A DNA stretch of 64,000 nucleotides, taken from Clostridium_AD sp050717635. GTDB lineage: Bacteria > Bacillota > Clostridia > Clostridiales > Clostridiaceae. The stretch is taken from assembly GCF_050717635.1 (NCBI RefSeq), contig NZ_JBOITO010000007.1, positions 1 through 64,000 of the forward strand, given 5' to 3'. The notes beneath the pieces were generated by a model, which was not told where the DNA came from, did not search any database, and saw only the letters and a program-made list of their open reading frames with translations. Positions 1-8,406 of this stretch are shown here, piece by piece (position 1 is the stretch's first letter; the number at the start of each line of letters is the position of its first letter). Made by a program: the position numbers and the translations under genes.

Positions 1-124
1 TAAAAGTAACATAATAGTATTAATTTTGCGATATACTCCTTTTGTAAAAAAGGAGTGAAAGCTTTGAGCGATAGCGAGAAGATTATTTTACTGTGCAATT
101 TTGAGAGAATATTTATATTCTCAA
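1..124 (+). other. 23S-5S rRNA spacer
   Basis: No gene. The stretch directly precedes the 5S rRNA and holds short hairpins (for example the arms around 50-56 and the GAGAAT/ATTCTC pair near 114-123). This fits the processing stalks of a clostridial rRNA operon. The 23S gene itself must lie just upstream of the window; this is inferred from the usual 16S-23S-5S order, not seen. Confidence 0.55.
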
Positions 125-240
125 TCTAGTGATTATGGCATGAAGGTAACACCCCTTCCCATACCGAACAGGTAGGTTAAGCTTCAATGCGCCAATGGTA
201 CTGCAAGGGTGACCTTGTGGGAGAGTAGGTTGTCGCTAGG
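125..240 (+). rRNA. 5S ribosomal RNA
   Basis: The segment shows the typical clostridial 5S pattern: a start similar to TCTAGTGATTATGGC, the conserved CCCATACCGAAC loop near 159, GTTAAG, GCGCCAATGGTACTGC and the closing GAGAGTAGGTTGTCGCTAGG. Length is about 116 nt, normal for 5S. It is followed within 10 nt by tRNA-Phe, so it is the distal part of an rRNA-tRNA operon. Ends are set by terminal-stem pairing and may be off by 1-2 nt. Confidence 0.93.
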
Positions 241-248
241 TTTTTTTT

Positions 249-324
<76 letters not shown>

Positions 325-329
325 GTTAC

Positions 330-404
330 GGCGCTATAGCCAAGCGGTAAGGTCAAGGTCTGCAAAACCTTTATTCCCCGGTTCAAATCCGGGTGGCGCC
401 TCCA
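330..404 (+). tRNA. tRNA-Cys (GCA)
   Basis: A 75-nt cloverleaf with acceptor GGCGCTA/TGGCGCC, anticodon GCA at 362-364, GTTCAAATC T-loop and encoded CCA (discriminator T, as expected for Cys). It follows tRNA-Phe by 5 nt and is the last gene of the rRNA-tRNA unit. Confidence 0.95.
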
Positions 405-438
405 AAGCATTTTGTGAATAATACAAAATGCTTTTTTT
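404..438 (+). terminator. rho-independent terminator of the rRNA-tRNA unit
   Basis: A hairpin with arms AAAGCATTTTGT and ACAAAATGCTTT, followed by a T-run, sits immediately after tRNA-Cys. Confidence 0.85.
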
Positions 439-795
439 GCGTCTGAATCTTGTCTGAGATAATTAGAATACATAATAGTTTCATAAATTAAAATGTATAA
501 GGTTATACCTATATTGATACAACCATACACGGGTAACATATTTTAAAATACATAAACAAGTTAAGAATGTATAATGTTTCTTAAAAGCTAGTAATATAGA
601 GATATACTTAGAAATATATATATTGATACATGTAGATTGGTTTTATGGTTATATATGCTCATATTCAATGCGTATATGTACCACAGACAACTTAGTACAA
701 GTAGATTAATATATGAAATGCTAGTATAATCACATATGTTGTACAAAACTATTTATGTCTAATATTTAAAGCTAATTTAGGAGGCCTGGGATTCT
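439..795. other. AT-rich intergenic region, no gene seen
   Basis: A stretch of about 350 bp between the tRNA terminator and the membrane protein gene. It is very AT-rich and has no reading frame with a ribosome binding site on either strand. The frame crossing 315-539 on the minus strand is antisense to the tRNAs and is not a gene. The promoter of the next gene must be here, but I cannot pick it with confidence. Confidence 0.6.
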
Positions 796-1287
796 ATGTA
801 TAAAGAGATGGTACAAAGGAAAAAATTTCCGGTTGTGATATTGTTGTTTATTACGTTAATTACATTTATATGCTTATCAGATTTGTTACCTAATATAAGT
901 GTAGGTAACATGAATATAAAAATCTTTATAACAATATTTTTTAATACATTAATGGTTACTTTTTGTTATATTGAGTTTTCAAAATGTAAGGTTAAGTATA
1001 AATATTCAATAGTGGCAGATCAATTCATTATCCATAAAATTAAAGGTGAAGATGTTAAAATATTAGAAGATATAAAATTAAAGGATATAGAGTTTATTGG
1101 TAAATATAGAAAGTGCAAACAGGACATCCGTATTACGAGCAGTAAGAAATACATTTGCTCTACATTTGCTCAAAGTAAATTTTGTTGTGTATATAAAATA
1201 GGAGATCAATTTAAAAAGTTTTATTTTGAACCTAGTGATAGTCTTATGAACAAAATAACATTATTAAAAGAAAAACAAGTTTTTTAA
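796..1287 (+). CDS. small membrane protein, possibly PH-like fold
   Basis: A 163-residue protein of unknown function. Two hydrophobic segments (about residues 12-31 and 40-60) are followed by a soluble C-terminal part rich in beta-prone stretches and lysines. The layout resembles bacterial two-TM proteins with a PH-like domain, but this is inference from layout only. An AGGAGG lies about 10 nt before the ATG. It is monocistronic: an rRNA-tRNA terminator precedes it and its own hairpin terminator follows. Confidence 0.6.
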   Translation: MYKEMVQRKKFPVVILLFITLITFICLSDLLPNISVGNMNIKIFITIFFNTLMVTFCYIEFSKCKVKYKYSIVADQFIIHKIKGEDVKILEDIKLKDIEFIGKYRKCKQDIRITSSKKYICSTFAQSKFCCVYKIGDQFKKFYFEPSDSLMNKITLLKEKQVF

Positions 1288-1303
1288 TGGAAAACACATA
1301 TAT

Positions 1304-1347
1304 AAGAGAAGCATAATTTAGATAAAATTATACTTCTCTTTTTTTAC
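1304..1347 (+). terminator. rho-independent terminator
   Basis: Arms AGAGAAGCATAATTT and AAATTATACTTCTCT (one G-U pair) are followed by a T-run. It ends the upstream gene and may also serve the convergent minus-strand gene, since A-runs flank both sides. Confidence 0.75.
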
Positions 1348-1378
1348 AATAAAATAAATAGTAAATCATATTTGTAAT

Positions 1379-2524
1379 CTATTTCAATTCAAATATAATT
1401 TCTTTTAATAAATCTTGTTTTTCAATAATGTCAAGACCTGTTATGGCAAGAGCTGACGCAGCTTTTATCATATTATTTTTGCAAAAATCTGTTTGAGTTT
1501 CCTGAGCAAATAAGGTTGATGGACAACTTACTGTGGACTTCTCTGTAATTGATATAGATGGATATATACATGGAGTAATATGGCTTATAGATCCTATTCC
1601 TAATCCATATAGGGCTTCTTTAGAAGGAGATATATTAATAATACCGCATTCTTTTAAGTTATGCGTAAATAACCTGGATAAACTTCTATTAGTTAAAAGC
1701 TCATCACAAGGTAATTCAAATAAGCTAACTGCGCAAGATACATTAACAATTGGAGATATTGATTCAATAAAATCTATAATTGTTTTTTTAAATAATTTAG
1801 CTTCATTTAATTTATTAGCTCTAAGGTAAAAATTACACTCTGAATCAGAGTGCGAGTAAGGGCAAGATGAGGCATTTATAACAGAAACAGTATCAATAGA
1901 ATATCCGCTATTTAGACCTTTTAACAACTGGTTTAACGTATTGAGTATAAGCAAATAAGTGTCTAAAGATGAAAATTTACTGTGGCCCTTATCCTTATTG
2001 TTAATGCTTTTATTATATTTTATTTTAATTGGGATTGTAGCCATTGAGGATCCGCTTTCTGCATTGGTAACATCACAATGTGGTGCAATAATAATATCTA
2101 TATCGTCAAAACATCCTTCTTGTGTAAGTGTTAATTCTGCTCCATTTGAATATTCACCTGGGCATCCTATTAGAATTACACTGCCTCCACTTTTAGATAT
2201 CACTTTTGATAAGCCCAGTGCTGCGGCAGTAGAAATACTTGCATTTACATTATTACCATAAACGTGACCTGCGTTTTCTGTAGATGTATATTTACATATA
2301 TAACATACTTTGGGGTGTCCATCCCCATATTGAGCAATGAAGGATGTTGGAATATTACAATAGTTTTCTTGTATTTTAAAATCATGAGTTTTTAACATAT
2401 TTATTATATAAGAACAACCGTTATATTCATTATAGCTAGTCTCTGGATTAGTATAAAGGTAGTCTGATAGATTATATATATCCTCTTTTATACTACTTAT
2501 ATAACTTATAATTTCTTGCTTCAT
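1379..2524 (-). CDS. M20-family amidohydrolase-like protein with degenerate metal site
   Basis: A 381-residue protein with the overall pattern of M20D peptidases/amidohydrolases (AbgB, IAA-amino-acid hydrolase type). The key sites are altered. The family GHACGH box reads GHVYGNN at residues 86-92, so the Cys and second His metal ligands are gone. The PAEE box reads PGEY (122-125), which keeps the catalytic Glu124 but loses the ligand Glu. The APH His149 is kept. The late IHP box reads IYP (Tyr321). The frame is intact, with AGGAGA just before the ATG, so it is not an obvious pseudogene. It may bind a peptide-like ligand, use another metal set, or be inactive. It stands alone between two plus-strand units. 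Confidence 0.75.
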   Translation of the reverse strand: MKQEIISYISSIKEDIYNLSDYLYTNPETSYNEYNGCSYIINMLKTHDFKIQENYCNIPTSFIAQYGDGHPKVCYICKYTSTENAGHVYGNNVNASISTAAALGLSKVISKSGGSVILIGCPGEYSNGAELTLTQEGCFDDIDIIIAPHCDVTNAESGSSMATIPIKIKYNKSINNKDKGHSKFSSLDTYLLILNTLNQLLKGLNSGYSIDTVSVINASSCPYSHSDSECNFYLRANKLNEAKLFKKTIIDFIESISPIVNVSCAVSLFELPCDELLTNRSLSRLFTHNLKECGIINISPSKEALYGLGIGSISHITPCIYPSISITEKSTVSCPSTLFAQETQTDFCKNNMIKAASALAITGLDIIEKQDLLKEIIFELK

Positions 2525-2778
2525 AAGATTCTCCTCTCAAAGTTTTGTGCTTGCTTACATAATTAGTATAACCAAAGGTGCATAAAATTATTGATATACA
2601 TAATAAAAATTAAAAGGTCGAATAATAATTTTAAAAAGCTAGTTATAAGTTAAAATGTAGATAAATATATTTCGAATTATTATGTGGACAAAATAAGAAA
2701 CAGCACTTACTTGAATAAAATATATTATAAGAGGCTATACTTTAGGTAGTTTTAAATCAGCAAGGTTAAGGGGGAATT

Positions 2779-2991
2779 ATGATAAAAGAAAAGTGTATTA
2801 TATGTAGAAAGCCTCTAAATGATGGTATAATAATAAATGGAAGAGGAATTTGTAACAATTGTGAGGAAAGACTTATAGAATCAAATACTAATACGGATTT
2901 CTATGAATATTACAAGAACTGTATAAGGAAGACATTGGTACAGTTTATACCAAGAGGAGTGACTAAGGATTGTCAAGATTACCACTTGTAG
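2779..2991 (+). CDS. csfB: Gin/CsfB-type anti-sigma-G factor
   Basis: A 70-residue protein. In B. subtilis, Gin (CsfB) binds sigma-G, and also sigma-E, to keep them inactive at the wrong stage of sporulation. The sequence shows a zinc-binding pair of CxxC motifs (Cys6/Cys9 and Cys25/Cys28) around a GIIINGRGIC core, typical of the family. A GGGGG ribosome binding site precedes the ATG. Its stop overlaps the start of the next gene by 22 bp, which suggests translational coupling. csfB also begins the yaaO-tmk-darA-holB region in B. subtilis, so synteny supports the call. Confidence 0.85.
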   Translation: MIKEKCIICRKPLNDGIIINGRGICNNCEERLIESNTNTDFYEYYKNCIRKTLVQFIPRGVTKDCQDYHL

Positions 2992-4400
2992 AAGGAGTGT
3001 TAAAATATATAAAAGAGAAAAATGTTCCCTTTTGTATGCCAGGACATAAAGCAGGGATTGGATTTTTAGAAACTGTGCAAGGTAAAGAGCTTTATAAAAA
3101 TTTAATTAAAGCAGATCTTACCGAAGTTTCCGGGTTAGATAATCTTCACTGCGCAGAAGGAATAATAAAAGAATCTGAGCAGTTATTGAGTGAATATTAT
3201 GGTAGTGTAAAATCTTATTTTCTAGTCAATGGGAGTACTAGTGGAAATTTAGCTATGATTTTTTCGTCTTTTACTGAGGGTGATAAAATAATTGTGGAGA
3301 GAAATTGTCATCGTTCAATATTTAATGCTATTATTATGAGAAAACTTAAGCCTATTTATATTAAAAACAAAATTCATTCTAAATATGATGCTCCTTTACC
3401 TTTAGATAAGGAGCATTTTTTATGTATAGTTAATAAAAACAAAGATGCAAAAGGAATTATTATTACTTACCCTAATTATTATGGAATATGCCTTGATTTA
3501 CCATATGTTATTAAAATAGCACGTGAATTTAACATGAAGGTACTAGTAGATGCAGCACATGGTGCGCATTTTGGAACATGTAAAGCATTGCCGGAAAATC
3601 CTATGAAATTGGGCGTAGACATGGCTGTTATGAGTGCGCATAAAACATTACCCAGTTTAACACAAACAGCGTTTTTGCATGTAGGAACAGGTATAGATAT
3701 CAGTAAAGTAGATTTCTATGTAAGTGCCTTTTTAAGTACAAGTCCATCCTACATGCTTTTATGTTCTATGGATTATGCAAGATTTTATATTAATGAGTAT
3801 GGAGAGAGTAAGTATGAAGAATTAATTAAATTATGCGTGTTTAATAGAAAGAAAATTAACAGCTTAGGAAAATTCTATATTTTGGGTCAGGATGATTTAA
3901 AAGATGTAGGTATTAACGAATATACTATGGATTTAACTAGATTTATATTAAATGTGCCTAAAGGTTATAGTGGCCATAAGTTACTAGAATATTTACGATT
4001 AAATAAAATTCAAGCTGAAATGAGCGATAGTAGAAATGTTGTTTTAATATTTTCGCTGTTTAACAATCAAAAGGATTTTCAAAAGCTATATATAGCCCTT
4101 AGAAATTGTGATATGGATACTTTAAAGGTAGAATATATTAATTTATTGGATTATGATGTGCCTATATCCCTTATGTACCCATACGAAATAATGGATAAAA
4201 AAAGAATTATGTTAGAACTAAGGGAGTCAGAGGATAAAATAAGTGCAGTTGCAATAGTCCCATATCCGCCAGGAATACCTATTGTAATGCCTGGAGAAAG
4301 AATAGGGTTAAATAGTATAGCAATCATTGAATATTACGTGCAAGCTAATGTAACAGTACTTGGAATTAATGATGGTATGGTAGCAACAGTAGAAAAATAG
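2970..4400 (+). CDS. Orn/Lys/Arg decarboxylase-family PLP enzyme (YaaO type)
   Basis: A 476-residue fold-type I PLP enzyme. Visible motifs: PGHK at 24-27, the HCAEG box near 60-64, NGSTSGN at 88-93, DAAHGAH at 194-200, and the cofactor lysine in SAHK (Lys225). The length matches the short (about 480-residue) Gram-positive YaaO/SpeA-like subgroup. Exact substrate (arginine, lysine or ornithine) cannot be read from the sequence. The start is TTG with GAGGAG about 11 nt upstream, inside the end of csfB. tmk follows 39 nt later, so csfB-yaaO-tmk-darA is probably one transcript. Confidence 0.85.
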   Translation: MSRLPLVEGVLKYIKEKNVPFCMPGHKAGIGFLETVQGKELYKNLIKADLTEVSGLDNLHCAEGIIKESEQLLSEYYGSVKSYFLVNGSTSGNLAMIFSSFTEGDKIIVERNCHRSIFNAIIMRKLKPIYIKNKIHSKYDAPLPLDKEHFLCIVNKNKDAKGIIITYPNYYGICLDLPYVIKIAREFNMKVLVDAAHGAHFGTCKALPENPMKLGVDMAVMSAHKTLPSLTQTAFLHVGTGIDISKVDFYVSAFLSTSPSYMLLCSMDYARFYINEYGESKYEELIKLCVFNRKKINSLGKFYILGQDDLKDVGINEYTMDLTRFILNVPKGYSGHKLLEYLRLNKIQAEMSDSRNVVLIFSLFNNQKDFQKLYIALRNCDMDTLKVEYINLLDYDVPISLMYPYEIMDKKRIMLELRESEDKISAVAIVPYPPGIPIVMPGERIGLNSIAIIEYYVQANVTVLGINDGMVATVEK

Positions 4401-4439
4401 ATATTTATAATATCTATACATAACGGTGGAGGTAATTGC

Positions 4440-5060
4440 ATGGAAAGAGGTAGACTTATAGCGTTAGAGGGGCCAGATGGTTCAGGAAAAACTACTCAAA
4501 TAGAATTATTAGAAAAACATCTAAAACAATTAGGATATGAGGTAGTTAGAACAAGGGAACCTGGAGGCACAGAAATAAGTGAAAAAATAAGGGAAATAAT
4601 ATTAGATAATGATAATTCTAATATGAGCTATATGTGTGAAGCATTACTATATGCTGCTTCCCGCGCACAACTCGTTAATGAAATTATAAAACCAGCTTTA
4701 AAAGCGGGCAAGGTTGTGATATGTGATCGTTTTGTTTATTCTTCAATGGTGTATCAAGGAATTGGAAGAAACCTGGGAATGGAACTTGTAAAATCCATTA
4801 ACGAAGCAGCACTTGGTGGACTCCAGGCGGATTTAATATTTATGATTACTATTCCATATGAAGAAGGATTAAAAAGGAAGAAAGAGCAAAGAACTTTGGA
4901 CAGGTTAGAGAATGGTGGAAATGAATTCCATAAAAAAGTTTTTGAAGGTTATTTAGACATTTGTAAAAAATATGATAAAATAGAAGTAATAGATGGCAAT
5001 AGAGATATCTATGAAATACATAAAGATTTAATAAATGCCATTAAAAAAATAAAACTATAA
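4440..5060 (+). CDS. tmk: thymidylate kinase
   Basis: A 206-residue dTMP kinase (dTMP + ATP to dTDP), normal length. The P-loop GPDGSGKTT spans 11-19. The DRF signature follows near 97-99 (VVICDRFVYSS), and an arginine-rich lid with DRLE is near 155. GGTGGAGG precedes the ATG. The position between yaaO and darA is the same as in B. subtilis. Confidence 0.96.
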   Translation: MERGRLIALEGPDGSGKTTQIELLEKHLKQLGYEVVRTREPGGTEISEKIREIILDNDNSNMSYMCEALLYAASRAQLVNEIIKPALKAGKVVICDRFVYSSMVYQGIGRNLGMELVKSINEAALGGLQADLIFMITIPYEEGLKRKKEQRTLDRLENGGNEFHKKVFEGYLDICKKYDKIEVIDGNRDIYEIHKDLINAIKKIKL

Positions 5061-5075
5061 AAGGGATGGGATTAT

Positions 5076-5405
5076 ATGAAACTAGTTATTGCAATAGTAC
5101 AAGATGATGATGCAAGTGATTTAATAGAAGAAATAACAGATAAAAGTTTTAGGGTCACAAAACTAGCTACCACAGGTGGATTTTTAAAATCAGGAAATAC
5201 AACACTACTGATAGGCGTAGAAAAGGAAAAAGTAGATGAAGTGCTAGCTATTATAGAAGATGTATGTAAGGTAAGAAAACAAATAATAACATCTCCTTCA
5301 TCTGTAGCAGGATCAACAGGAGTATATATGCCATTTCCTATCGAAGTGGATGCAGGCGGCGCAAATGTATTTGTAGTTGATGTAGATAAGTACATTAAGC
5401 TGTAA
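5076..5405 (+). CDS. darA: c-di-AMP-binding PII-like protein DarA
   Basis: A 109-residue PII-like signal protein (YaaQ/DarA/PstA family) that binds cyclic di-AMP in B. subtilis, Listeria and Staphylococcus. The start MKLVIAIVQDDDA, the TTGGFLKSGNTT segment of the long T-loop and the C-terminal GGANVFVVDV strand match the family. It lies 15 nt after tmk and has its own AAGGGATGGG ribosome binding site. The yaaR gene that follows it in B. subtilis is missing here. Confidence 0.93.
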   Translation: MKLVIAIVQDDDASDLIEEITDKSFRVTKLATTGGFLKSGNTTLLIGVEKEKVDEVLAIIEDVCKVRKQIITSPSSVAGSTGVYMPFPIEVDAGGANVFVVDVDKYIKL

Positions 5406-5410
5406 CTAAT

Positions 5411-5468
5411 TAAGAGCAAGTATACTTATAAGTAGACATGTATACTTATTATTCTATACTTGCTCTTA
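5411..5468 (+). promoter_or_regulatory. long perfect hairpin between darA and holB
   Basis: Perfect 14-bp inverted repeats at 5411-5424 and 5455-5468 enclose a second, inner inverted repeat (ATAAGTA at 5428-5434 and TACTTAT at 5443-5449). No T-run follows; instead the holB ribosome binding site GGAGG lies 8 nt downstream. It could slow transcription, act as a processing site, or be a bidirectional protein-binding site. Confidence 0.6.
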
Positions 5469-5484
5469 TGCATGGAGGTCTAAA

Positions 5485-6429
5485 ATGAATTTTGAAAGTA
5501 TAATAGGTCATAATAGTATAAAAAATCAAATAAGTAAATCTATAAAATCAGATAAATTATCACACGCTCATATTCTAGTTGGAGAAGATGGGATAGGTAA
5601 AAGTCTATTAGCTAGGGATATAGGGCTTAATATTTTAGGAGAAAATGAAGATAGAAAATATGTGGATTTGGTAGAATGGCGCATAGAAAAAAATAAGAGT
5701 ACAATAGGAGTAAATTCTATAAGAACTTTAAACGAAGAAATTCATAAAAAACCTTATGAGGGAGATAAAAAAGTTATAATTATTTACGACGCTCATAAAA
5801 TGACAGTACAAGCTCAAAATGCTTTTTTAAAAACAATTGAGGAGCCACCTAAAAATGTTACTATAATTTTGTTATGTGAAAATATTGAGGTTATATTGGA
5901 TACGATAAAATCCAGATGTCAAATACATAAATTAAAGAACTTAAGTGTAGATGAGATGGAAGAATTTTTAAAAATAAATTATGCACATTTACCAGTGCAG
6001 GATGTAAGGGTTATTATAGCCTTTAGTAACGGAATACCTGGTAATGCTGAAAAGTTTATTTGCGATGAGAATTTTAAAAATATTAGGAATATTACCTTGG
6101 AAATATTGCTCAGACTTAGCAGTGTTAATACAGAGGAATTAATTAAATATGAAAAAAAATTATCAGATCAAAAGGAAAATTTTAATGAAATAATAACCGC
6201 ATTTCTTTCATATATTAGGGACACTATAATATATAAAGAAATTGAAGAAGAAAACTTAATTATTAACATAGATAAGATATTGTATATAAAAGAATTAGCT
6301 AATACATTTTCATTTAATAAATTAAATGGTATTATAAATATAATAAATGATACTAGAGAGAACTTAGATAGAAATGTTAACCCAGGGTTAGCGTTTGAAG
6401 TAATGCTATTTAAAATGCAGGAGGTTTAA
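5485..6429 (+). CDS. holB: DNA polymerase III delta-prime subunit
   Basis: A 314-residue clamp-loader subunit. It shows a Walker A-like GEDGIGKS (33-40), a YDAHKM box in place of Walker B, NAFLKTIEEPP and the SRC motif (SRCQ) typical of DnaX/HolB proteins. The zinc module of other delta-prime proteins (CxxC pairs between Walker A and B) is absent: there is no cysteine in that stretch. Synteny with tmk, darA and ricT supports the call. GGAGG precedes the ATG, and ricT starts 1 nt after its stop. Confidence 0.92.
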   Translation: MNFESIIGHNSIKNQISKSIKSDKLSHAHILVGEDGIGKSLLARDIGLNILGENEDRKYVDLVEWRIEKNKSTIGVNSIRTLNEEIHKKPYEGDKKVIIIYDAHKMTVQAQNAFLKTIEEPPKNVTIILLCENIEVILDTIKSRCQIHKLKNLSVDEMEEFLKINYAHLPVQDVRVIIAFSNGIPGNAEKFICDENFKNIRNITLEILLRLSSVNTEELIKYEKKLSDQKENFNEIITAFLSYIRDTIIYKEIEEENLIINIDKILYIKELANTFSFNKLNGIINIINDTRENLDRNVNPGLAFEVMLFKMQEV

Positions 6430-6430
6430 T

Positions 6431-7342
6431 ATGGTTAAGGTAATAGGGGTACGATTTAAAAAAGCTGGTAAAATATACTATTTTAGCCCTAATGATATAG
6501 ATATTCAAAAGGGTAATATGGTTATTGTCGAAACAGTAAGAGGAATAGAATTTGGAGAATGTGTTATTGGTATAAAAGAGATAAAGGAAGACAATATAGT
6601 GGCTCCTCTTAAATCTGTTATAAGAAAGGCTACAGAGGGAGATGCAGAAAAGGATTTTGGAAATAAAAGAAAGGAAAAAGAGGCTTATGAAGTATGCGTT
6701 GAAAAGATACATAAGCATGAACTTGATATGAAGCTCATAGATGTAGAGTATACTTTCGATAATAATAAAGTTATTTTTTATTTTACGGCGGATGGAAGAG
6801 TGGATTTTCGTGAACTCGTAAAAGATTTAGCAGCTGTATTTAGAACAAGAATAGAACTTAGACAAATAGGAGTTAGGGATGAAGCTAAAATGATTGGCGG
6901 GCTTGGACCATGTGGTAGGCCTATGTGTTGTTCAACTTTTTTAGGTGAATTTGCTCCGGTATCTATAAAAATGGCAAAAGAACAAAATTTATCATTAAAT
7001 CCTACGAAAATATCAGGTATTTGCGGGAGACTTATGTGCTGCTTAAACTATGAACAGGACACATATGAAAAAATAAGGAAAACACTACCTGCCGTAGGAG
7101 CTATAGTGGATACACCTCACGGAAGAGCAGAAGTTATTGGTAATAGTGTTGTAAAGGAAGCAGTTAAAATTAAGATAAAACTTAATGGTACGGACGAGGA
7201 AATAGTGGAAGTTAAAATTGAAGACTTAACTTTAATTTCTGGAAGCTACGAAGAGCCTGTTAGTGTTGAAGAGATTAAATTAGAGTTAGTTGAGAATAAT
7301 GAAGATTCATATATAATAAAAGAATTATTCAAAGAGGACTAG
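6431..7342 (+). CDS. ricT: PSP1 / RicT stage 0 sporulation protein
   Basis: A 303-residue YaaT/RicT family protein. In B. subtilis it joins RicA and RicF in the Y-complex, which carries [4Fe-4S] clusters, influences RNase Y processing and promotes Spo0A phosphorylation. The conserved cysteines are visible: Cys161, Cys166/167 (GPCGRPMCC) and Cys198, Cys203/204 (GICGRLMCC). It is almost fused to holB (1-nt gap, GCAGGAGG ribosome binding site inside the holB end), as in B. subtilis. No RicA or RicF gene lies in the window. Confidence 0.95.
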   Translation: MVKVIGVRFKKAGKIYYFSPNDIDIQKGNMVIVETVRGIEFGECVIGIKEIKEDNIVAPLKSVIRKATEGDAEKDFGNKRKEKEAYEVCVEKIHKHELDMKLIDVEYTFDNNKVIFYFTADGRVDFRELVKDLAAVFRTRIELRQIGVRDEAKMIGGLGPCGRPMCCSTFLGEFAPVSIKMAKEQNLSLNPTKISGICGRLMCCLNYEQDTYEKIRKTLPAVGAIVDTPHGRAEVIGNSVVKEAVKIKIKLNGTDEEIVEVKIEDLTLISGSYEEPVSVEEIKLELVENNEDSYIIKELFKED

Positions 7343-7352
7343 GAGGATAAAA

Positions 7353-7571
7353 ATGAAGGCGGTTATAAAAATTTTCAATATGAGTAATTCAAAAGATATT
7401 AGTAATGTTAATTTAGCAATATCGAATAATCAAGGAGTAATCGCTTGTGGAATAAACAGTGAAAGTAAAGAAGTAGAAATAATATATGATGATTATTTTG
7501 TTTCACTTCAAAATTTAATTGATTCTATTGAAGACGCCGGGTATACAGTTATAGAAAAAACCAGAGATTAA
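7353..7571 (+). CDS. HMA-like small protein without metal cysteines
   Basis: A 72-residue protein with the beta-alpha-beta-beta-alpha-beta pattern of heavy-metal-associated domains (start KAVIKIFNM, middle GVIACGINSESKEVEIIYDD, end IEDAGYTVIE). The usual CxxC metal site is replaced by SNSKD in the first loop, so classic copper binding is unlikely. One Cys remains near residue 33. GGAGG precedes the ATG; it follows ricT by 10 nt and likely shares its transcript. A terminator overlaps its stop. Confidence 0.7.
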   Translation: MKAVIKIFNMSNSKDISNVNLAISNNQGVIACGINSESKEVEIIYDDYFVSLQNLIDSIEDAGYTVIEKTRD

Positions 7572-7586
7572 ATCTCTGGTTTTTTC
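7554..7586 (+). terminator. rho-independent terminator of the csfB-ricT region
   Basis: Arms AAAAAACCAGAGATT and AATCTCTGGTTTTTT. The stop codon of the HMA-like gene is in the loop region. Confidence 0.88.
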
Positions 7587-7679
7587 TGTTTAATTTAAAT
7601 TATATGTATGAGACTATTGAATTGTGTCAATAATTTAAATGTAAATCATTTACTAATAAATATGAAAGGGGTTTTGAAT

Positions 7680-8342
7680 ATGACAATGAAAAAAGGACTA
7701 ATTACAATATCTACTATAGCGGTGGTAATCTTAGGAGTATTTTTTGCTGTAAGGTTTATTGGAGCAGGAGATGATATTGCAAAGGAAAAAACGCCAGATA
7801 AAAGTGTGGCACAAACTGACAATTTAATAATTAAGGACAATACTCAGACATTAGCAAATGAAGATAATGAAAGTAATATAAGTTTGAATGAAAATCAAAA
7901 GGAAGTTGAAGATATTCAAGTGAAAAACAGTAATGAACTGGATGAAGTTTATATTAATGACAAAACTAATGTTGGAATTTATACCGTTAAAAAGAATGAT
8001 ACAGTATTTAGTATAGTGAGTGCACATATGCCTAGTCATGATATGAATGAGATTCTTAAATTTGTTAAAGTTAGAAATAACATGGATGAATCTTATAAAA
8101 TCGCTGAAGGTGACGAAATAATAATTCCTTATGAAAAAACCATTGAAACATCAACAGTTGTAGCTTCAGATCCTAAAATTACAGAATATATTGTAAAAAA
8201 ACAAGATACATTAACATCCATTGCTAAAACTAATATGCCTACTTATGATGTAAAACATGCTATAGAAGTTTTAAAAGAAACAAATGAAATTACTGATGAG
8301 AATGCTATTAAAGAGGGGTCCGTTATTAATATTCCAAAATAA
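7680..8342 (+). CDS. membrane-anchored protein with two LysM-like modules
   Basis: Start chosen at 7680, where AAAGGGG lies 9 nt upstream; the frame is open further upstream to 7608 but has no ribosome binding site there. It is 220 residues long: a short Lys-rich start, one transmembrane segment (about 6-25), an acidic linker, then two repeats of a LysM-like module (VKKNDTVFSIV... and VKKQDTLTSIA..., each ending in an INIP/IIIP strand). LysM binds N-acetylglucosamine in peptidoglycan or spore cortex. It is anchored outside the membrane and monocistronic, with terminators on both sides. Confidence 0.75.
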   Translation: MTMKKGLITISTIAVVILGVFFAVRFIGAGDDIAKEKTPDKSVAQTDNLIIKDNTQTLANEDNESNISLNENQKEVEDIQVKNSNELDEVYINDKTNVGIYTVKKNDTVFSIVSAHMPSHDMNEILKFVKVRNNMDESYKIAEGDEIIIPYEKTIETSTVVASDPKITEYIVKKQDTLTSIAKTNMPTYDVKHAIEVLKETNEITDENAIKEGSVINIPK

Positions 8343-8350
8343 TAGCTATA

Positions 8351-8397
8351 AAAAAAGAAGTGTAATTTGAGATAATCAAACTACGCTTCTTTTTTTA
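8351..8397. terminator. bidirectional terminator
   Basis: An 18-bp stem (arms AAAAGAAGTGTAATTTGA and TCAAACTACGCTTCTTTT, with G-U pairs) is flanked by A-run and T-run. It serves the LysM gene and the convergent PIN gene. Confidence 0.82.
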
Positions 8398-8406
8398 TAA
8401 TATAGA

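Noticed and set aside
1533..2261. Two plus-strand frames of about 100 codons inside the M20-like gene
   Set aside because: Both are antisense to a protein with clear family pattern and lack ribosome binding sites.
5072..5419. Minus-strand 115-codon frame over darA
   Set aside because: It mirrors the darA gene; DarA has clear family motifs and a ribosome binding site, while the antisense product is low-complexity Ser/Thr-rich.
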